Assembly (NCBI GenBank): GCA_018873245.2
Contig: JAEMBT020000005.1
Span: 2,368,001-2,432,000, forward strand
Reading direction: 5' to 3'
From: Archegozetes longisetosus
Lineage: Eukaryota; Arthropoda; Arachnida; Sarcoptiformes; Trhypochthoniidae
DNA length: 64,000 nucleotides
Shown: piece by piece, positions 1 through 17,772 of the stretch
How the letters are laid out: the number at the start of each line of letters is the position of its first letter
Position numbering within the stretch: the stretch's first letter is position 1
Position numbers and translations under genes: made by a program
The notes under the pieces: generated by a model
Seen by the model: the letters and a program-made list of their open reading frames with translations, nothing else
Database searches by the model: none
Told to the model about the DNA's origin: nothing

Positions 1-2776
1 TTCAGCGAATACTTATGAGGAACAAAATTTAGCTCTCGTCACTAAAGAACAAGTTTCAGCTAACAATCTAAATGAAATTGAGCTGAAATTCTATTTCTTA
101 ACTACAAGACCTATTTATGCGAGAGAAGAACTAAAAGTTTGGTATTCAAAAGAATATGGAGAGAAGTTCAATCTCAAACTCTTAGAGCCGCGTTCGACAA
201 ATACCTTTGAAAATGATGAACAAAGTATTGCTAACAATCTTCGCAAACGAAACACAACTACAACCATAGACATTGTGACGACTGGAGGCCATAAATTGAG
301 AAATAAAATTGCGAAAACCCAACAACAGCAGCAGTTACAAAAACAGGAAACAGAACAGAATAATAATCACATCGAAACTGCTCCATCAACTGATGAAGTG
401 AAAGAAACTACTCAAGCCAAATATCAGTGCGAAACTTGTCAAAAGGTTTTTCCCAGGTTTTATAGTTTACGTCGACATCAAATTATGCATTCAGGTATTA
501 ATTTTGATTTACATCTTGGCAATTATTTTCAAAACTAATGGTTGCAAATCTTTAATTAGGGGAAAAGAAGTTCAAATGCCCGATTTGTGGCATGTCTTTC
601 AGTCATGTTTATAATCGCAACAGGCATGTTAAAAAACATGCAAAAGTTAATACTAATAAAAAGACAGCAAACATAGTCGAAACTCAAACGAACGAACGAA
701 ACCTAGTTTTTGGTTCGGAGTTGGAACATAAGAAAGAAAATCAAAACAATGCTAATGAAGGAAAAAGCAACGAAAATTTAGATTCAAACACACTTGCAAT
801 GAAACCACCGCTTCTGACTGTTGCGCGAAAGAGTGCACCAAAAAGTGCAAATACCAACAATAATACTAACAAACCATATCGTTGTCACGCATGTTACAAA
901 AGTTTTACAACTGATGATCGTTTGCTAAGACATGCGATCGTTCATTCGAGTGACGAGGAAGTCAAACCACTTGCGTGTCAGATATGCCAAAAAAGATTTC
1001 TCAATAACTCTGCACTTTCGTGTCATCTGAAAGTTCACAGGTTTGATCTTGACTTGTAGGTTCATTGATTAGGTTAACTTAATGTGTTTAATGTTTCGAA
1101 ATAGTACTCCTAAAGACCAACCGCGAAGATACGACTGTGTCATTTGCAAGCAATGGTTCGACAGCACTCAAATCAGAAAAGATCATATCATAACACATGC
1201 AGATCTCGTTTCAGGACATTATACATGTCCAACTTGTTCGAAAGTAAGAATGAAGTGCACAAACTCTCAATGACAATACGATTAACGATAATTATTTGTT
1301 TATAACAGTCTTTCGAGGAGTTCTCAGCTGTTAGAAAACATATTCGCGCTTTTCACTCAGACAAACAATATCCGTGCACACAATGCGAAAAAGTAAGCTC
1401 TAAAAGTGAAACCACAATTCTCTAATTAATTGATATTTTCGTGTCAATTCATCAGGTGTTTCCTCGTCCCGACAAATTAAAGTTACATATGTTGCGACAC
1501 AGCGATCACAGAGAGTTTCTGTGTGCTAATTGTGGCAAACAATTCAAAAGAAAAGATAAGTTGAAAGAACACATGCAGCGAATGCATGCACCTGATAGAG
1601 AAGCAAAACTCGCAGGTAATTCATATTATGCTAATTTGAGATTTAGAGTTGTAATAAAAATCTGTCAAACTTGTCTAAAACAGCAAAACAGGCAGCAAAA
1701 CAAGCTCAACAACAGAACCAACACCATAAGAAGTTTGTTCCTAAAGTATCGCCAACCGATTATCATCGTTTTATATACAAATGCCACACTTGCCTTCTAG
1801 GTATTATTTGAAAGCTTAACTGGTTTCGTTTAAATTCAAAGTTGAAAATTTACTTTTAATATTTTCGATAGGTTTTAAGCGCCGAGGAATGCTTGTCAAC
1901 CATCTCGCTAAGAGACATCCCGACATTCCACCAGACTCTGTTCCTGAACTTAATCTGCCTATACTTAAAGTAAATCTAATAAGTTTTAAAATATTCTATG
2001 ATTTTATAAAATATCATCTGTTTTTGATAGACAACTCGCGACTATTATTGTCAATATTGTGACAAAATTTACAAGTCAAGTTCGAAGCGTAAGGCTCATA
2101 TAATTAAGAACCACCCAGGTATGAATTCAGACTTGTCAATATATTTTTGTTAACAATTATTCACGAACCATGAATAAGAAATATACGCGATTTTTCAGGA
2201 AAATCGTTGCCTCTTTCTAATCGACACAAGGGTGGAATACCGGTTATACCTGGAATACCAAACCCTACCTATAGTGCAACAGTTGGTAGTATAACAACAC
2301 ATCCTCACTATTGCGACTGGTGTCATAAACAATACGCCAGTAAAGCAAAACTGCTTCAACATCAACGTAAAAAACATCCAGAACAAATGGCTATTATTAA
2401 TACTAATGCCAGATCGAGACAACGCTCTGCTGCCACACCTTCAACTGCAATATCTCCTCAAACAAGTAATGTTATGGCGAACCCAACTCAATCAACAGTA
2501 CCATTAGCAACAGGTGTTACTACAACTAATCTCATAACTATTTTGGGAAATCTCAACAGCATTATAACAGCGACTATGAATAATGAATCAACTGCTTCGA
2601 GCACTGATCTGCAAGAACTACTTCAGGGCAGCTCTGGCGACCTTTTGACACAAGCAATGTCTGAGTTGACAGCAACCAAGTCAGACGCCGGCACAACGCT
2701 TATAATTACGGCCCAATCGGCAGATGATGTCGAGTCGGGTTGGAGTCAAGTTTGCGAAGAAATGACTGATGTTTAA
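1..2776 (+). CDS. PRDM10: PRDM10-like PR-domain zinc-finger protein, 5' partial
   Basis: Exons read: <2-494, 560-1040, 1105-1243, 1309-1392, 1456-1615, 1684-1800, 1872-1969, 2031-2118 and 2199-2776 (stop). All joins keep frame and use GT-AG. The first ~170 nt encode the end of a PR/SET domain ([31 protein letters not shown]). Eleven C2H2 fingers follow, the first at about 427-488. The run [17 protein letters not shown], then [38 protein letters not shown] and [19 protein letters not shown] is diagnostic of PRDM10, as I know the vertebrate protein. Linkers are Asn/Gln-rich, and the C-terminus is Ser/Thr-rich ending in an acidic tail ([14 protein letters not shown]). PRDM10 is a nuclear DNA-binding transcription factor. 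The window begins inside the gene; bases 1-5 (ttcag) could be either codon or the end of an intron. A likely AATAAA lies at 2932-2937. Confidence 0.95.
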
Positions 2777-3079
2777 GACTGTAATACTTTAAATGCTTAT
2801 AAATCTTATTTATATAATCATTTCCTCTAATACATCCTCTATTGAGTTTTGTGATCTCTTTTTTACATTATACTGTATTATATAATTAGTCTTATGTCAA
2901 ATCACGTTAAAGAAAATTATTATTCATCATCAATAAATCCTATTTATTATTTAAATATTTTTACACTTAATCTTCGGACTGCATTTGATGTTTTATAAAT
3001 TACTCTATGTATAAAATCAAGTGTCAAGTTTGATAATAAATGTTATGTTGAATACCGGTACTATAAATCTAAGTTCTGT
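2777..3079. promoter_or_regulatory. shared 3' region of convergent PRDM10 and MRPL43 with facing poly(A) signals
   Basis: The two stop codons are about 300 bp apart and point at each other. A plus-strand AATAAA is at 2932-2937, and a minus-strand AATAAA (TTTATT on plus) is at 2943-2948. Mature transcripts would therefore overlap at their 3' ends by at least a few bases. Assignment of the signals is by hexamer only. Confidence 0.55.
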
Positions 3080-3983
3080 TCATTCACTTTCCTTTTTATC
3101 TGTAATATTCATACTTTTTGCTATTTCTATCAATTGTTGAGTAGCTGACGGCTGATCGTAGATATAATCACCCCTTTCTGGGTCTGGGAACTGAGATACA
3201 TTAAGATTTGTCGGTCGATTAAGAAATGGATTCCACGGTCCCTGAATGCTGGGCAACGATACGTTATTTACACCCAACAACTGTGATAACTCGTAACCAG
3301 ACCTGTAATACATTGTATATATGTTAATAAAACTGCTGATAATTAAGGAGAAAAGAGGGGAGAGGGGGAGAGAGAACATCAGACCTAGTCCTCAGGAAGT
3401 CTAACCACCACATTAATTCGGTGGAAGTGAAATTTTTAATCCCCATCCAGTGAGACATTCCATTCAAATATTCAGTCACTATAACAGGACCTCTGTGACG
3501 ACGAGGTTTCAAATATACGACAACTCCTGGATTTTTTCGCGACCAATCAACCATTTCCATCTCAATGAACTCACGAACACCTCGACTGTCGATACTATTC
3601 TTACAGAACTTGAACGTAATTCTTTGTAGTTGGCAAACGTACCTGTTTGTAGATAATTTAAGATATAATAAGTTATAAGTGATGTAAATCAAAATATTTC
3701 TAGCGTTTAAATGCACAAGTTTGAACTTTTTCAACTAATTTTCTATCGGTTAGTTTAATAAAAACAGAGTCTATTGGAAAATGCAATACTCTGTCAGACT
3801 TATACTCAAGTGTTAGCGATAATAATCGTATTTAAAACTAATTAAATATAAGACCAAACAATGGATTGTATACCTGCCAAGTCCGTTATAATAAGCATTT
3901 CTTATATAATTGGACGGGAGCGCAGGATTTTGGACGATAAACCGGTTCAAACTATATTTAGAAATGTCTAAGATTTTCGGCAT
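3080..3983 (-). CDS. MRPL43: mitochondrial large-subunit ribosomal protein mL43
   Basis: Three exons on minus: 3983-3874, 3642-3385 and 3302-3080, giving 196 residues with all splice phases consistent. The N-terminus (MPKILDISKYSLNRF, then YYNGLGRYVCQLQRITFKFC) and the block GVREFIEMEMVDWSRKNPGVV, VYLKPRRHRGPVIVTEYLNG match MRPL43. This family has an L51/S25/CI-B8 thioredoxin-like fold and sits on the mitochondrial 39S subunit. The start at 3983 is the first ATG and gives the expected short N-terminus. Naive ORFs break at both introns. The gene is divergent from the DPH4 gene 452 bp away and convergent with PRDM10. Confidence 0.95.
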
Positions 3984-4435
3984 TTCTTCAAATTTGATAT
4001 TAATTCACTTTTATTTGATTTGTTGAGATCCGATCGTAGGATTTACTGAGTAGATCGATGTTTATATTCAAATAAACAAGCTGATATCGAGATAATCCTT
4101 CCATTAAATACGTCAACTCTATTAAGTACTAATATACTTTGCACTTATTTCTAGTGACTGTTGTTTTAATCAATATGTTGACACAGATCTCAAGAATTTT
4201 TATCAGGATTATCAGAAAAATTTCTAAAATAAATGATATCTTAACTGTAATAATAATTAAAGATCTAATGGATTTACAAATAAATTGACGTTCTTTATGG
4301 GGATATCAGACATGTGCTAACTTGAAGAGTAAACTCTTCTTAAACCAATTCGAAGAGTTTTTAAAGTTTAATTTTTAAAATAAGAAAATTAGTTGAATAT
4401 AAATATAAGTAGATGAGTGATCAACTGTATATAGG
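3984..4435. promoter_or_regulatory. divergent promoter region between MRPL43 and DNAJC24
   Basis: These 452 bp separate the two divergent start codons, so the promoters of both genes presumably lie here, perhaps as one bidirectional promoter. I see no convincing TATA box or other motif that decides a start site; the sequence is uniformly AT-rich. Confidence 0.45.
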
Positions 4436-5249
4436 ATGGAAACCCATTATTCTGTATTGGAATGTGATGAAAACGCATCAAAAACAGAGCTTAAAAAGCA
4501 ATACAAGAAGTTAGCCATTCAGGTATTTTCACATCAGATCCACTCATTGTTATATTTGCAGTCTTTGGTTTAGCGCCAGATCAAATCTAGACATGTCTAC
4601 ACTAACTTAATCTAATCTTAGCTAAAAGTTTGAGTTATCGATTGGTGAACGCGAATGAGTCCCCAATAATAAACTTATTCGTAATAAAAATATCTATCAT
4701 TTCAAAACCGAAATTAGTTTTGGATAAGATTTAATTCGCTGAAAATTAACGTAAATTCAATTAATGTTTAGACACATCCTGACAAAAACTTGTCCTCAGA
4801 TTCAACCGAGCAGTTCCTTAAAATCGATAAAGCGATTAAAGTACTCGACAATGAGTCAACGAGACGGCAATACGATTCAAAACTTATCGGTAATTAACTA
4901 ATTAAATGTTGATGGACTCAACTATTTAATTGTGAACTATCTTGTAGAGAACCGAAACGAAAAACGTATCATTAATGACGAACTGACAATCAATGATTTT
5001 AACTATAATTGTGGTAAGAGTTCAAACCTTTTATGACTCGAACATTGGTTCTGATCATTTTTCTTAAGGTATTCGACAAGTGTTGAATAAGCTGAAATTT
5101 TGATCTTTTTAGAAAGCGACCTATATGAAAATGGATGTCGTTGTGGAGGGCTTTATTCATTTTCTAATAATGATTCATCATTAAAAACAGACTCATTTAT
5201 AATAGATTGTGACTCATGTTCATTGTCTGTAAAGTTAAAGTTGAACTAA
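4436..5249 (+). CDS. DNAJC24: DPH4 / DNAJC24, J-domain protein of diphthamide synthesis
   Basis: Four exons: 4436-4522, 4772-4889, 4948-5013 and 5113-5249, encoding 135 residues. Residues 1-60 form a J domain (METHYSVLECDENASKTELK, with the HPD triad in THPDKN at the start of exon 2). The C-terminal half is a CSL-type zinc finger with CRC and CDSC cysteine pairs and the name-giving C-S-L residues (CDSCSLSVKLKLN). This pairing is specific to DPH4 (yeast Jjj3), a cytosolic co-factor in the first step of diphthamide synthesis on elongation factor 2, with DPH1-DPH2-DPH3. The exons are too short for a plain ORF search. A poly(A) hexamer AATAAA follows at about 5284. Confidence 0.95.
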
Positions 5250-5623
5250 AAAAGTATTTATTCGTAACTTTGTTGATAAACATAATAAAATAGAATATAA
5301 TTTTGTAAGTAATTGTTCGTGAGTTAGAAGTCACTACAGTAGTGGATACGGTATAGAAAAGCTGAAACAGATATAAAGGCTAGGTTGGAATCTCTGATCG
5401 ATCCCCTAGCAGTGAGTATCAGAAGATCGATAGAGTTTCGCGATCGCGCTTTATACGCACTGAAATATTCTCTTTTCATTCCTATCAACAGTAGCAAAGT
5501 ATGAGTTGAATCACTTTCTAATGAGAACAAACTATGAACCGTTTACTAAGCTTACACTTACCATGTATCACAAAGTAATAGACAGTCATTTGAGTTTGTC
5601 ATTCTCAAGAATGTACACTCATT
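5250..5623. other. intergenic, 3' flank of DNAJC24
   Basis: Contains the probable DNAJC24 poly(A) signal near 5284 and a slightly GC-richer patch (5395-5460) with several GATCGAT-like words. A 68-codon minus-strand frame here begins at TTG and has no recognisable motif, so I do not call a gene. Confidence 0.5.
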
Positions 5624-6466
5624 ATGACTCAACAAATTCAGGACAACGATTCTGAAGAAGTAAGTCTCTATTTTGATTGTTTTCATTTCTATAGCGAGTA
5701 GTAATTGCTTGCAAATAATACTCTAGTTAGAAATCAATTATATGTTTTTATGCTAAATATAACGTAAAAGTTATTTAATGTATATTATGTAGGATTTAGC
5801 TGAAAAACTTGTTGTACTTCCGACTCAACTAATCGCTTATGAGTCGATTGAACAGAAAAGTATTTCATAATAGGGTTTACGTATGAACGATGTACTGATA
5901 ATTACATTACTTTAGTATTTTTCTTTCAAAGCACTTCTTATATATGAGTAAACATCGCAATACAACTCTAATAACATCTGGTTTATGTTCAATAAAATTC
6001 ACTCGTTTCAGTCAAAAAAGTTTTCGAGCAGTCAATTTCCGAAACTAGTCGATTTCTAAAGTAATTTGAAGCCTAACTTTCAGAACTAGTCGATTTTAAA
6101 AATAATTTCAGGCCTAATGTTTCGAACAATATTACTGAAAGTTGTGTGTTTACTTGAAATCTATTGAAATAATTACTTATTAATAGTTATTTACACTCGT
6201 GACACGCTTTAGAGGAAAATAAGATTGAAAAGAAAAACGATAGAGTGAAATAATGAGGATTTGGCAGCAGAGTTAGCTTTTATAAAATAGAATCAATGGT
6301 AGAAAGTATTTTGAGCAGTACGGTTAGTGAGCAGCGGTCTATACAACAGATGCAGAGGGAAAGAGTCATTCTCGGAGCAATACGGACTGCAATTTATTAT
6401 TTAATCATGATTTATATTTGGCTTACTTTCACTTTAATTTATGTTCTCCGCTATAACTTCATGTGA
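5624..6466 (+). CDS. candidate three-exon small single-pass membrane protein (92 aa), unrecognised
   Basis: Proposed exons 5624-5659, 5793-5859 and 6291-6466. Exon 1 (MTQQIQDNDSEE) ends at a consensus donor GAA|GTAAGT. Exon 2 starts after TATGTAG (DLAEKLVVLPTQLIAYESIE). Its donor GTATTT resembles other donors here (GTATTTTC, GTATTC). Joining to the acceptor AAAATAG at 6290 keeps frame into a 56-codon open frame that starts at its own ATG (6296). The last exon is hydrophilic (SEQRSIQQMQRERV), followed by one long hydrophobic segment (AIYYLIMIYIWLTFTLIYVL) and a short basic tail, so a tail-anchored or type II single-pass topology is plausible. Alternatives are that only exon 3 is coding, or exons 1-2 form a 37-residue product, or the frames are fortuitous. 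I do not recognise the family. Confidence 0.4.
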
Positions 6467-8125
6467 CATAACTGCCAAAGCTATATAAGAATGACTTTAC
6501 TCTATCTAATCCTTAAGAATGTTTTTTAAAAACAGAATCTTCGCTATATTTAGTTGTTTTGATGTATGAAAGAATGCTATAATTTATGCACAAGTCTACA
6601 CAATAAGTCTTTCGATTTAATACACTCGAACTATAAGAAAAAATACTGAATAAAAACTGTAAAAAATCTGTAAAAACTGTAAGAAAAAACTAAGAAAATA
6701 GGCTAATCGATACTTTTCCGAAAATCAACTCAATATATTTACAACTATTGTAAGCTTTGAAATTTTCAGCTGTTACCCAACTACTTTATAGAGATTAAAG
6801 CTTTTGATACTGAGCTGTCGGAAGTTATCTAATAATAGAACGCATAAAATAGTGATTTATTGTGAATTGAGTGCAATTGAAAGCTAAGATCAATGGTTGA
6901 AGAGGAGAATGTGATTTAATTATTCAAGTTTGTTAGTGTAGGATTAGCTGGGATGAAAAGCTAAGAAAAGTGGTGAAGTTTTGTTAGTGTAGATGAAGTA
7001 ATTGAAGGTATTGAATAAGATTTGACTAGAGTTTTTATGTAATCGCATAGATATCTGTTGACTGGACATAAAAGCTACTAATTCTCTAACCGCTAATATA
7101 ATCTAACGAATAAGCATCGATTCTAGAGCAGAACCACTCTGATCTGTAGACTCGTTTTATAGTACTAGCAATAAATCTTACATTCTCCTGTTAATTAAAG
7201 CTAGCAAACAGCTCGTAGTTTCTCTAGTCAAAAGATGTATACACGCAAATAGTAGTTTGACTTTGAATTCTTAATTAAAATAATACCGAATCAAATATGT
7301 ATGGAATGAGATACTCAGATATGTGAACACTTGAACACTTATTAATAAATCACATTGAAAACATTCTACTCTTTTTACACTATTTATAATTAGATGAAAC
7401 TTTTTGAAACTTTACATGCAATCTAATAATATAATTAAAAATTAATCATATAATCTGACAATGTTCTATCTTGAAAAGATCTTGTTATTAATTGTAAAAA
7501 ATGTTGATTGTATAGAAAAACTAATTTGAGAGCAAAAAACTAATTACTGATTAGGTTAAAACAATGTATAGAAAAGTATATTACAGTGTGATCTAATAAC
7601 AAATAGAAGACTTTACTGGTAGAGAAACATTAGGAGGAGCAATGTTAGATGCTAATTTATTCGTTTTAAATCCTTTATTAATCCCTTGTTATCGTATATA
7701 ACAATGATTTCTATAGTGGAAAACAAAACATGGAGGCTATGCAAAGAAGAGAGAGTTGACAACTAAAATGGTTAGACGTACCATAGTGTAATACTAGTCT
7801 GAGATACAATACAGTATTCATAATGATTTAGGATCCCTTACTCAACAGAACTGACATTTATAAGATAATTTTACGCAACCAAACCTATAGATAAGCTTAA
7901 CGACCTCTTCACTACTGACTCTTTTTCATATTTTCCAATCAAACCTTTAATGGCAAAAGTATAAGCAATAGAAACCAGACTGTAATGGAAAAGTCATCTT
8001 CAGGGTATTTGAAGTTTGTCGATGAATTTTTTGCTATTAGAGATAAAGCTAAGTGGCACTGAAGTTCCATAGAGTTAATTAGCAGTTGTATAGACGTTTG
8101 TTCTCATTACTTAGAGTGAGTCTTA

Positions 8126-8151
8126 GGCGTATGTTTTATGTTACGCCTAGT
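8126..8151. repeat. short hairpin
   Basis: TAGGCGTA and its complement flank a short T-rich loop (taggcgt...acgccta). The stem is only 7-8 bp; function unknown. Confidence 0.35.
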
Positions 8152-8181
8152 GACTGACGATTGCTAACGCGTTAGTCTTCT

Positions 8182-8266
8182 ACTCTTACCCATCTGTGCA
8201 ATTCAATCGTTCCAGAGACTTGTATTCTTACCCATCTATCCTATTGAATGGTTTGACAGACTTGTC
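8182..8266. repeat. tandem duplication, about 43 bp unit
   Basis: Two diverged copies sharing CTTACCCATCT at the start and AGACTTG at the end (copy 1 about 8182-8223, copy 2 about 8224-8266). Confidence 0.6.
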
Positions 8267-8871
8267 GGGTCTATCATTTAAATGTTTGCTTTATCGACTG
8301 GGCCTTTATTAGGCGGAACAAACATGCCTCGCATCCACTCAACAGCAAACAACACTACAATACCATAACAAGCATCCATTATTCAAAACAACTTAATTCA
8401 TATTTGAACACACCATTATCTTATATAATTACATCGTACAAATATATCAAACTGTTTCTTTCTTCTATACCACAAAATTATTCCACTTTTGATCATTTCA
8501 CTCCTTCTTTTGTACTCTTCTTACGTCGATTGTTGGTGTCGATTCTAGTATGCAAACTGAATAACTTTGCTTTTTGTTTGATTTAGAATTGATTTTTGTG
8601 TATTTTGGGCATTTAGAGACGAAAGCATAGCTGATTGGTTTGTTGGTAAAGTTGAAAGCAGTTTGACGCGTAAATATCCCATTTCTAGTGACATGACAAA
8701 AGAACATTATTTGATTGCATGTCATGTTTAGTGCGGAAGTTTGATCTTTTAGAGTAATCACTGCATAATACCGAAGATAACACTAGACATCACTCGTGTT
8801 TCAACAATATTGACGACATAACTGTTGTTGTAAAAAGAGAAAAATCTTTATAACTAGTTTATAAAATTTGT

Positions 8872-8962
8872 TCTCAAATTCTTTGTTCAGTCAAATTCTA
8901 TGTTGACTGAAATTCTTTATTGACTCAAATTCTTTATTGACTCAAATTCCTTATTGAGTCAA
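8872..8962. repeat. short tandem repeat, 17-19 bp unit
   Basis: Four to five imperfect copies of a unit like TCAAATTCTTTATTGAC. The last copies are nearly identical, which indicates fairly recent expansion. Confidence 0.7.
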
Positions 8963-11627
8963 ACCTATACTAACCTAACCTGAAATCTCACAGAACGACC
9001 AACAAAGCGCACAAACCATTTGTAAAGTCAGTAAATTTTAAACTATTCAATTTATCAAATTGATCCTGCCTCCAGTTATTATAATTCTCAACGCAGTCAA
9101 CTATTTTGAATAACATTATTAATTAGTTTTTCTTTTTGCTGAATAGCATGAATAAATTCATATATAAGTTATATTTCAGTATTGATCAGATTTCGGGCTC
9201 TTGTTTACAAAACTGCCTGAACCTAAAGATTAAGGCCAGAAAGTGAAAAACTTATGATGCTTTCCACTGCAGTTGGTCTTAAATGGTGTCATTCGATGCA
9301 AATCCTTCGCTTATGCTTGACTTTACGATGACTTAACCCTCATCTATATTTCTGCTATCGTAATGTCGTCTATTTGGCGCGATTAGCAAAGTTTTATATC
9401 ATCTAAATTATGATTACTCCTTAACTTCATTTTAATAAAACTAAATTTACTCAAACATTAACTAAGCCTTTTAAGCACTCTATTTTCACAGTAACCATAA
9501 TTAATTATTTAATTTGGAAAAACTGGTCTAATGCTTTACTACATATTTTTCAAGTAATAATAATTTGTTAGCTCAAACTCATATATGGATTAGACTGTAT
9601 TTCGGCAAAATTTAATCGACTTTGAGTTGGAGGCGATGCCAGTGGCAAATCTACGTGAAAAGTACTCCATACTATAGTAGCACTTATACCATTGGATCCA
9701 AGTTGACTTCTAGCGACTTTTAACTTGATTTGTTCATACAAGCATTTGAGTGCGTCAAACCAACTTAGCTGAAAACCTAGCAAAAGCGGTTGCTTTTTAT
9801 TTTATTATAATGAATCAATTTTTGCTTTTATATCATACTAAACAAGTTGTTGGCTTTTATCTCTAAACTACTTCTCCTAAATTTAGTATATCACCAATGG
9901 TTACTATTATTCGTATACTGTTTTTTTAAAGTGAGTCGTCAATTGAAAAGCAGATCATTTAGTGAATCAACCTTTAGATTATAGAGCAGAAACAAATCTA
10001 GATTTTGCATACACAAATTACCAACAATTGTGCAATCTTCTCTCAACTCTATTTCTGCAGATGACACTCACATCAAAGTTAAGATGTTTTCAAATCTTAT
10101 ATTTCAGCACTAGGTCTGAATCTGATGACATCTTTAAGAGACTCTGTATATGTTTGCGAAACATATTTTCAATATGATTCCCAGTATGAATACAAACCCT
10201 ATTGTGAGATTAAGTCTTTTTCATAGAGATGTGGAATCGTTGATAAAGCATTCGTCGAAAGGTTGTAACGATATTTTGTTGAAAAGTCTTAGTGAAAAGT
10301 AAGTAAGGCTGTAATACTCTAAGGGGTATAGACGTGCAGCTAAACAGTAGAGTTGCACAGTACCTAAGTTATGCTGCAGTAGGGAAGCAGAGCCTCAAAC
10401 TTCTCCATTATATCATATTGATCTTATATCTAACTTGCAAGTCTTATCATCTCATCATAGAGTCTATCGAGTAATATAAGACTAAAGCCCTCTTAAAAGC
10501 TATCATCCATTAAATACCTTTGCATAGGGAAGATTGTTTTGATTAGTAAGGGAGCTGAGAGAGCTGGAGAACTGAATAAAGTCAAAAAGCTGAATAAAAT
10601 ACTCAGTTTGGGGAAACAGTAGTGATGGATTTGATTGATTTTTTCAACTCATATTATAAAGACAATATTGAGGATCCATTGACTTTATAATTATAGTAAT
10701 AAAAGGACTATAAAGCATTTTAAGTCTTTTTATTGCTAACCAAAGTGGGGTTTATTGAGAACCAAGTCTATAAATAATAAACGGTAGACTAACTTAAATT
10801 ACAACATATCAAACAAGGATTAGTCTATTTTTCCACTTGAGTAGCCTATCATTAGTTGGATTTACTTTTGGTTCAGTTTTTAAAAAGCATTTCTGATGCG
10901 ATCCTGACTTCAGTGTTAAGTTTAGTGTTATATCTAAGGGAACAAAAATCAATACCTGAACGTACGGTTCAGTAAAGAAATAAGATTCCAACCAAACATA
11001 ACTGCCAGTATAACTGGCCGAATACCAATTTCTCTATATGCTCTCAATTTTCCATTTCTATCATATTTCTCTTATTTGATTTGGTAACTTCTTTCTTGAC
11101 TATTACTTCTTTTCTTAACTATTACATCCACAAATATATTAACTTATTTGAACTTATTTCATTTTCTGTTATGTTATTCTAAAGTCCGTCTCTTGAACAA
11201 ATATTTTTATGTCAACAGTGAGACTCGGGTCCAATCCTTTTACGTGCTTTCGTTTATAAATGTTCACTTAATTAAGCAGTGGCCCAATTTATCGCTTTCA
11301 CTGAATAATTCAATTAGGAATTAGTTTTGGAAATAACATTAATGGAAAAATTGTCCTAAAGTTTGAGTCTGAAACAATTTTTACACGGATAAACAAACTT
11401 TTATTGGATTCTGTGTCGTTTACTCGAGTACCAACACAGACATTCAATTGAATTACATAATCAATAAATTTAATTTCAAATTTCAATGCCTATCTCGCTA
11501 TTTGTTCGTTTTTGCCTTTGATAACTAGTTTAGTATCTCATCCTATCTCACAATCTTAGTAATTCAGTCGATGATTGATGCAATTTGCGCTCAATATATT
11601 ATTTATTTAGTTATTCTCTTAATTTAA

Positions 11628-16908
<5,281 letters not shown>

Positions 16909-17772
16909 TTCAAAAATCTTTAATATATTTAAATCTTATTTAAATGGTTTATAATCAGTCTCAATAATAATAAAATACTTATTAAAACATTTTCAACTTG
17001 CATTTTTCTTAAGTATATCTTCAAGATTCAACAGTCTTCACTTGAGATAGCATCTAATTCTTTTAGACTCAATGTCTCTTCATCTGAAAGATAGCAAAAC
17101 TTTTTCGCCAAATCCCTTATTCAGAGCACATAACTCAATGGTTCGTTGAACGATTAATAATTTACAGATAGCTAATGGACTGCTTTCTCCTCAAAAATGT
17201 CTCAATCTCTGATGTTGGATCGAATTTTTTCCTCTCATGTTGATATCAAGTGATTCGTACTACAAATAAATTTTTTTGATCTGAAAATTAGAAATTGATT
17301 GACCAAAATAAACCTTCAATACAAGGCTTCATAGTACCTAAAATAAAAAGTGAATCACTTCATGGGATCAAAACGCAATCATAATTTCAGAACATCTTGA
17401 AACTGACTTTTCCCTGATATTGAGCTCAAAAATAATCAGAAAGTATTTGAATTAAAGCAGCATTAGTTGTGATAATGGATGGATTGAAAAAAGAATTCAG
17501 GTTTAAAATTAATAACTAAAAACTTTAATATTAAATGTGTTTATTACTCAAGTAATGAGGTATATTGTTTAATAATTTTAAATAAAACAATTTCAATCCC
17601 AAAATGATTTACAACGTATAGATGAAAACTTGATTTAGTCTTAGATCAAAATTATAAAAAATAAAACTCAATAATTATTAACATAACTGAAAGGTTGCAA
17701 AAAAGGATAATATATGTAAAGATAAATCTAAAAATATAGTATTATTGCACCGGAATTGGGGAGAATTTCAGT
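16909..17772. other. intergenic between TMEM151 and the giant repeat protein (convergent)
   Basis: Holds the TMEM151 poly(A) signal at 16969-16974 and probably the 3' UTR of the minus-strand gene (a TTTATT at about 17538 could be its signal). Nothing else is recognised. Confidence 0.5.

Noticed and set aside
9960..10220. Plus-strand fragments including an ADD-like stretch (ISADDTHIKVK) suggesting a reverse transcriptase
   Set aside because: The surrounding residues do not match the palm or thumb motifs of LINE or LTR reverse transcriptases; a short chance match.
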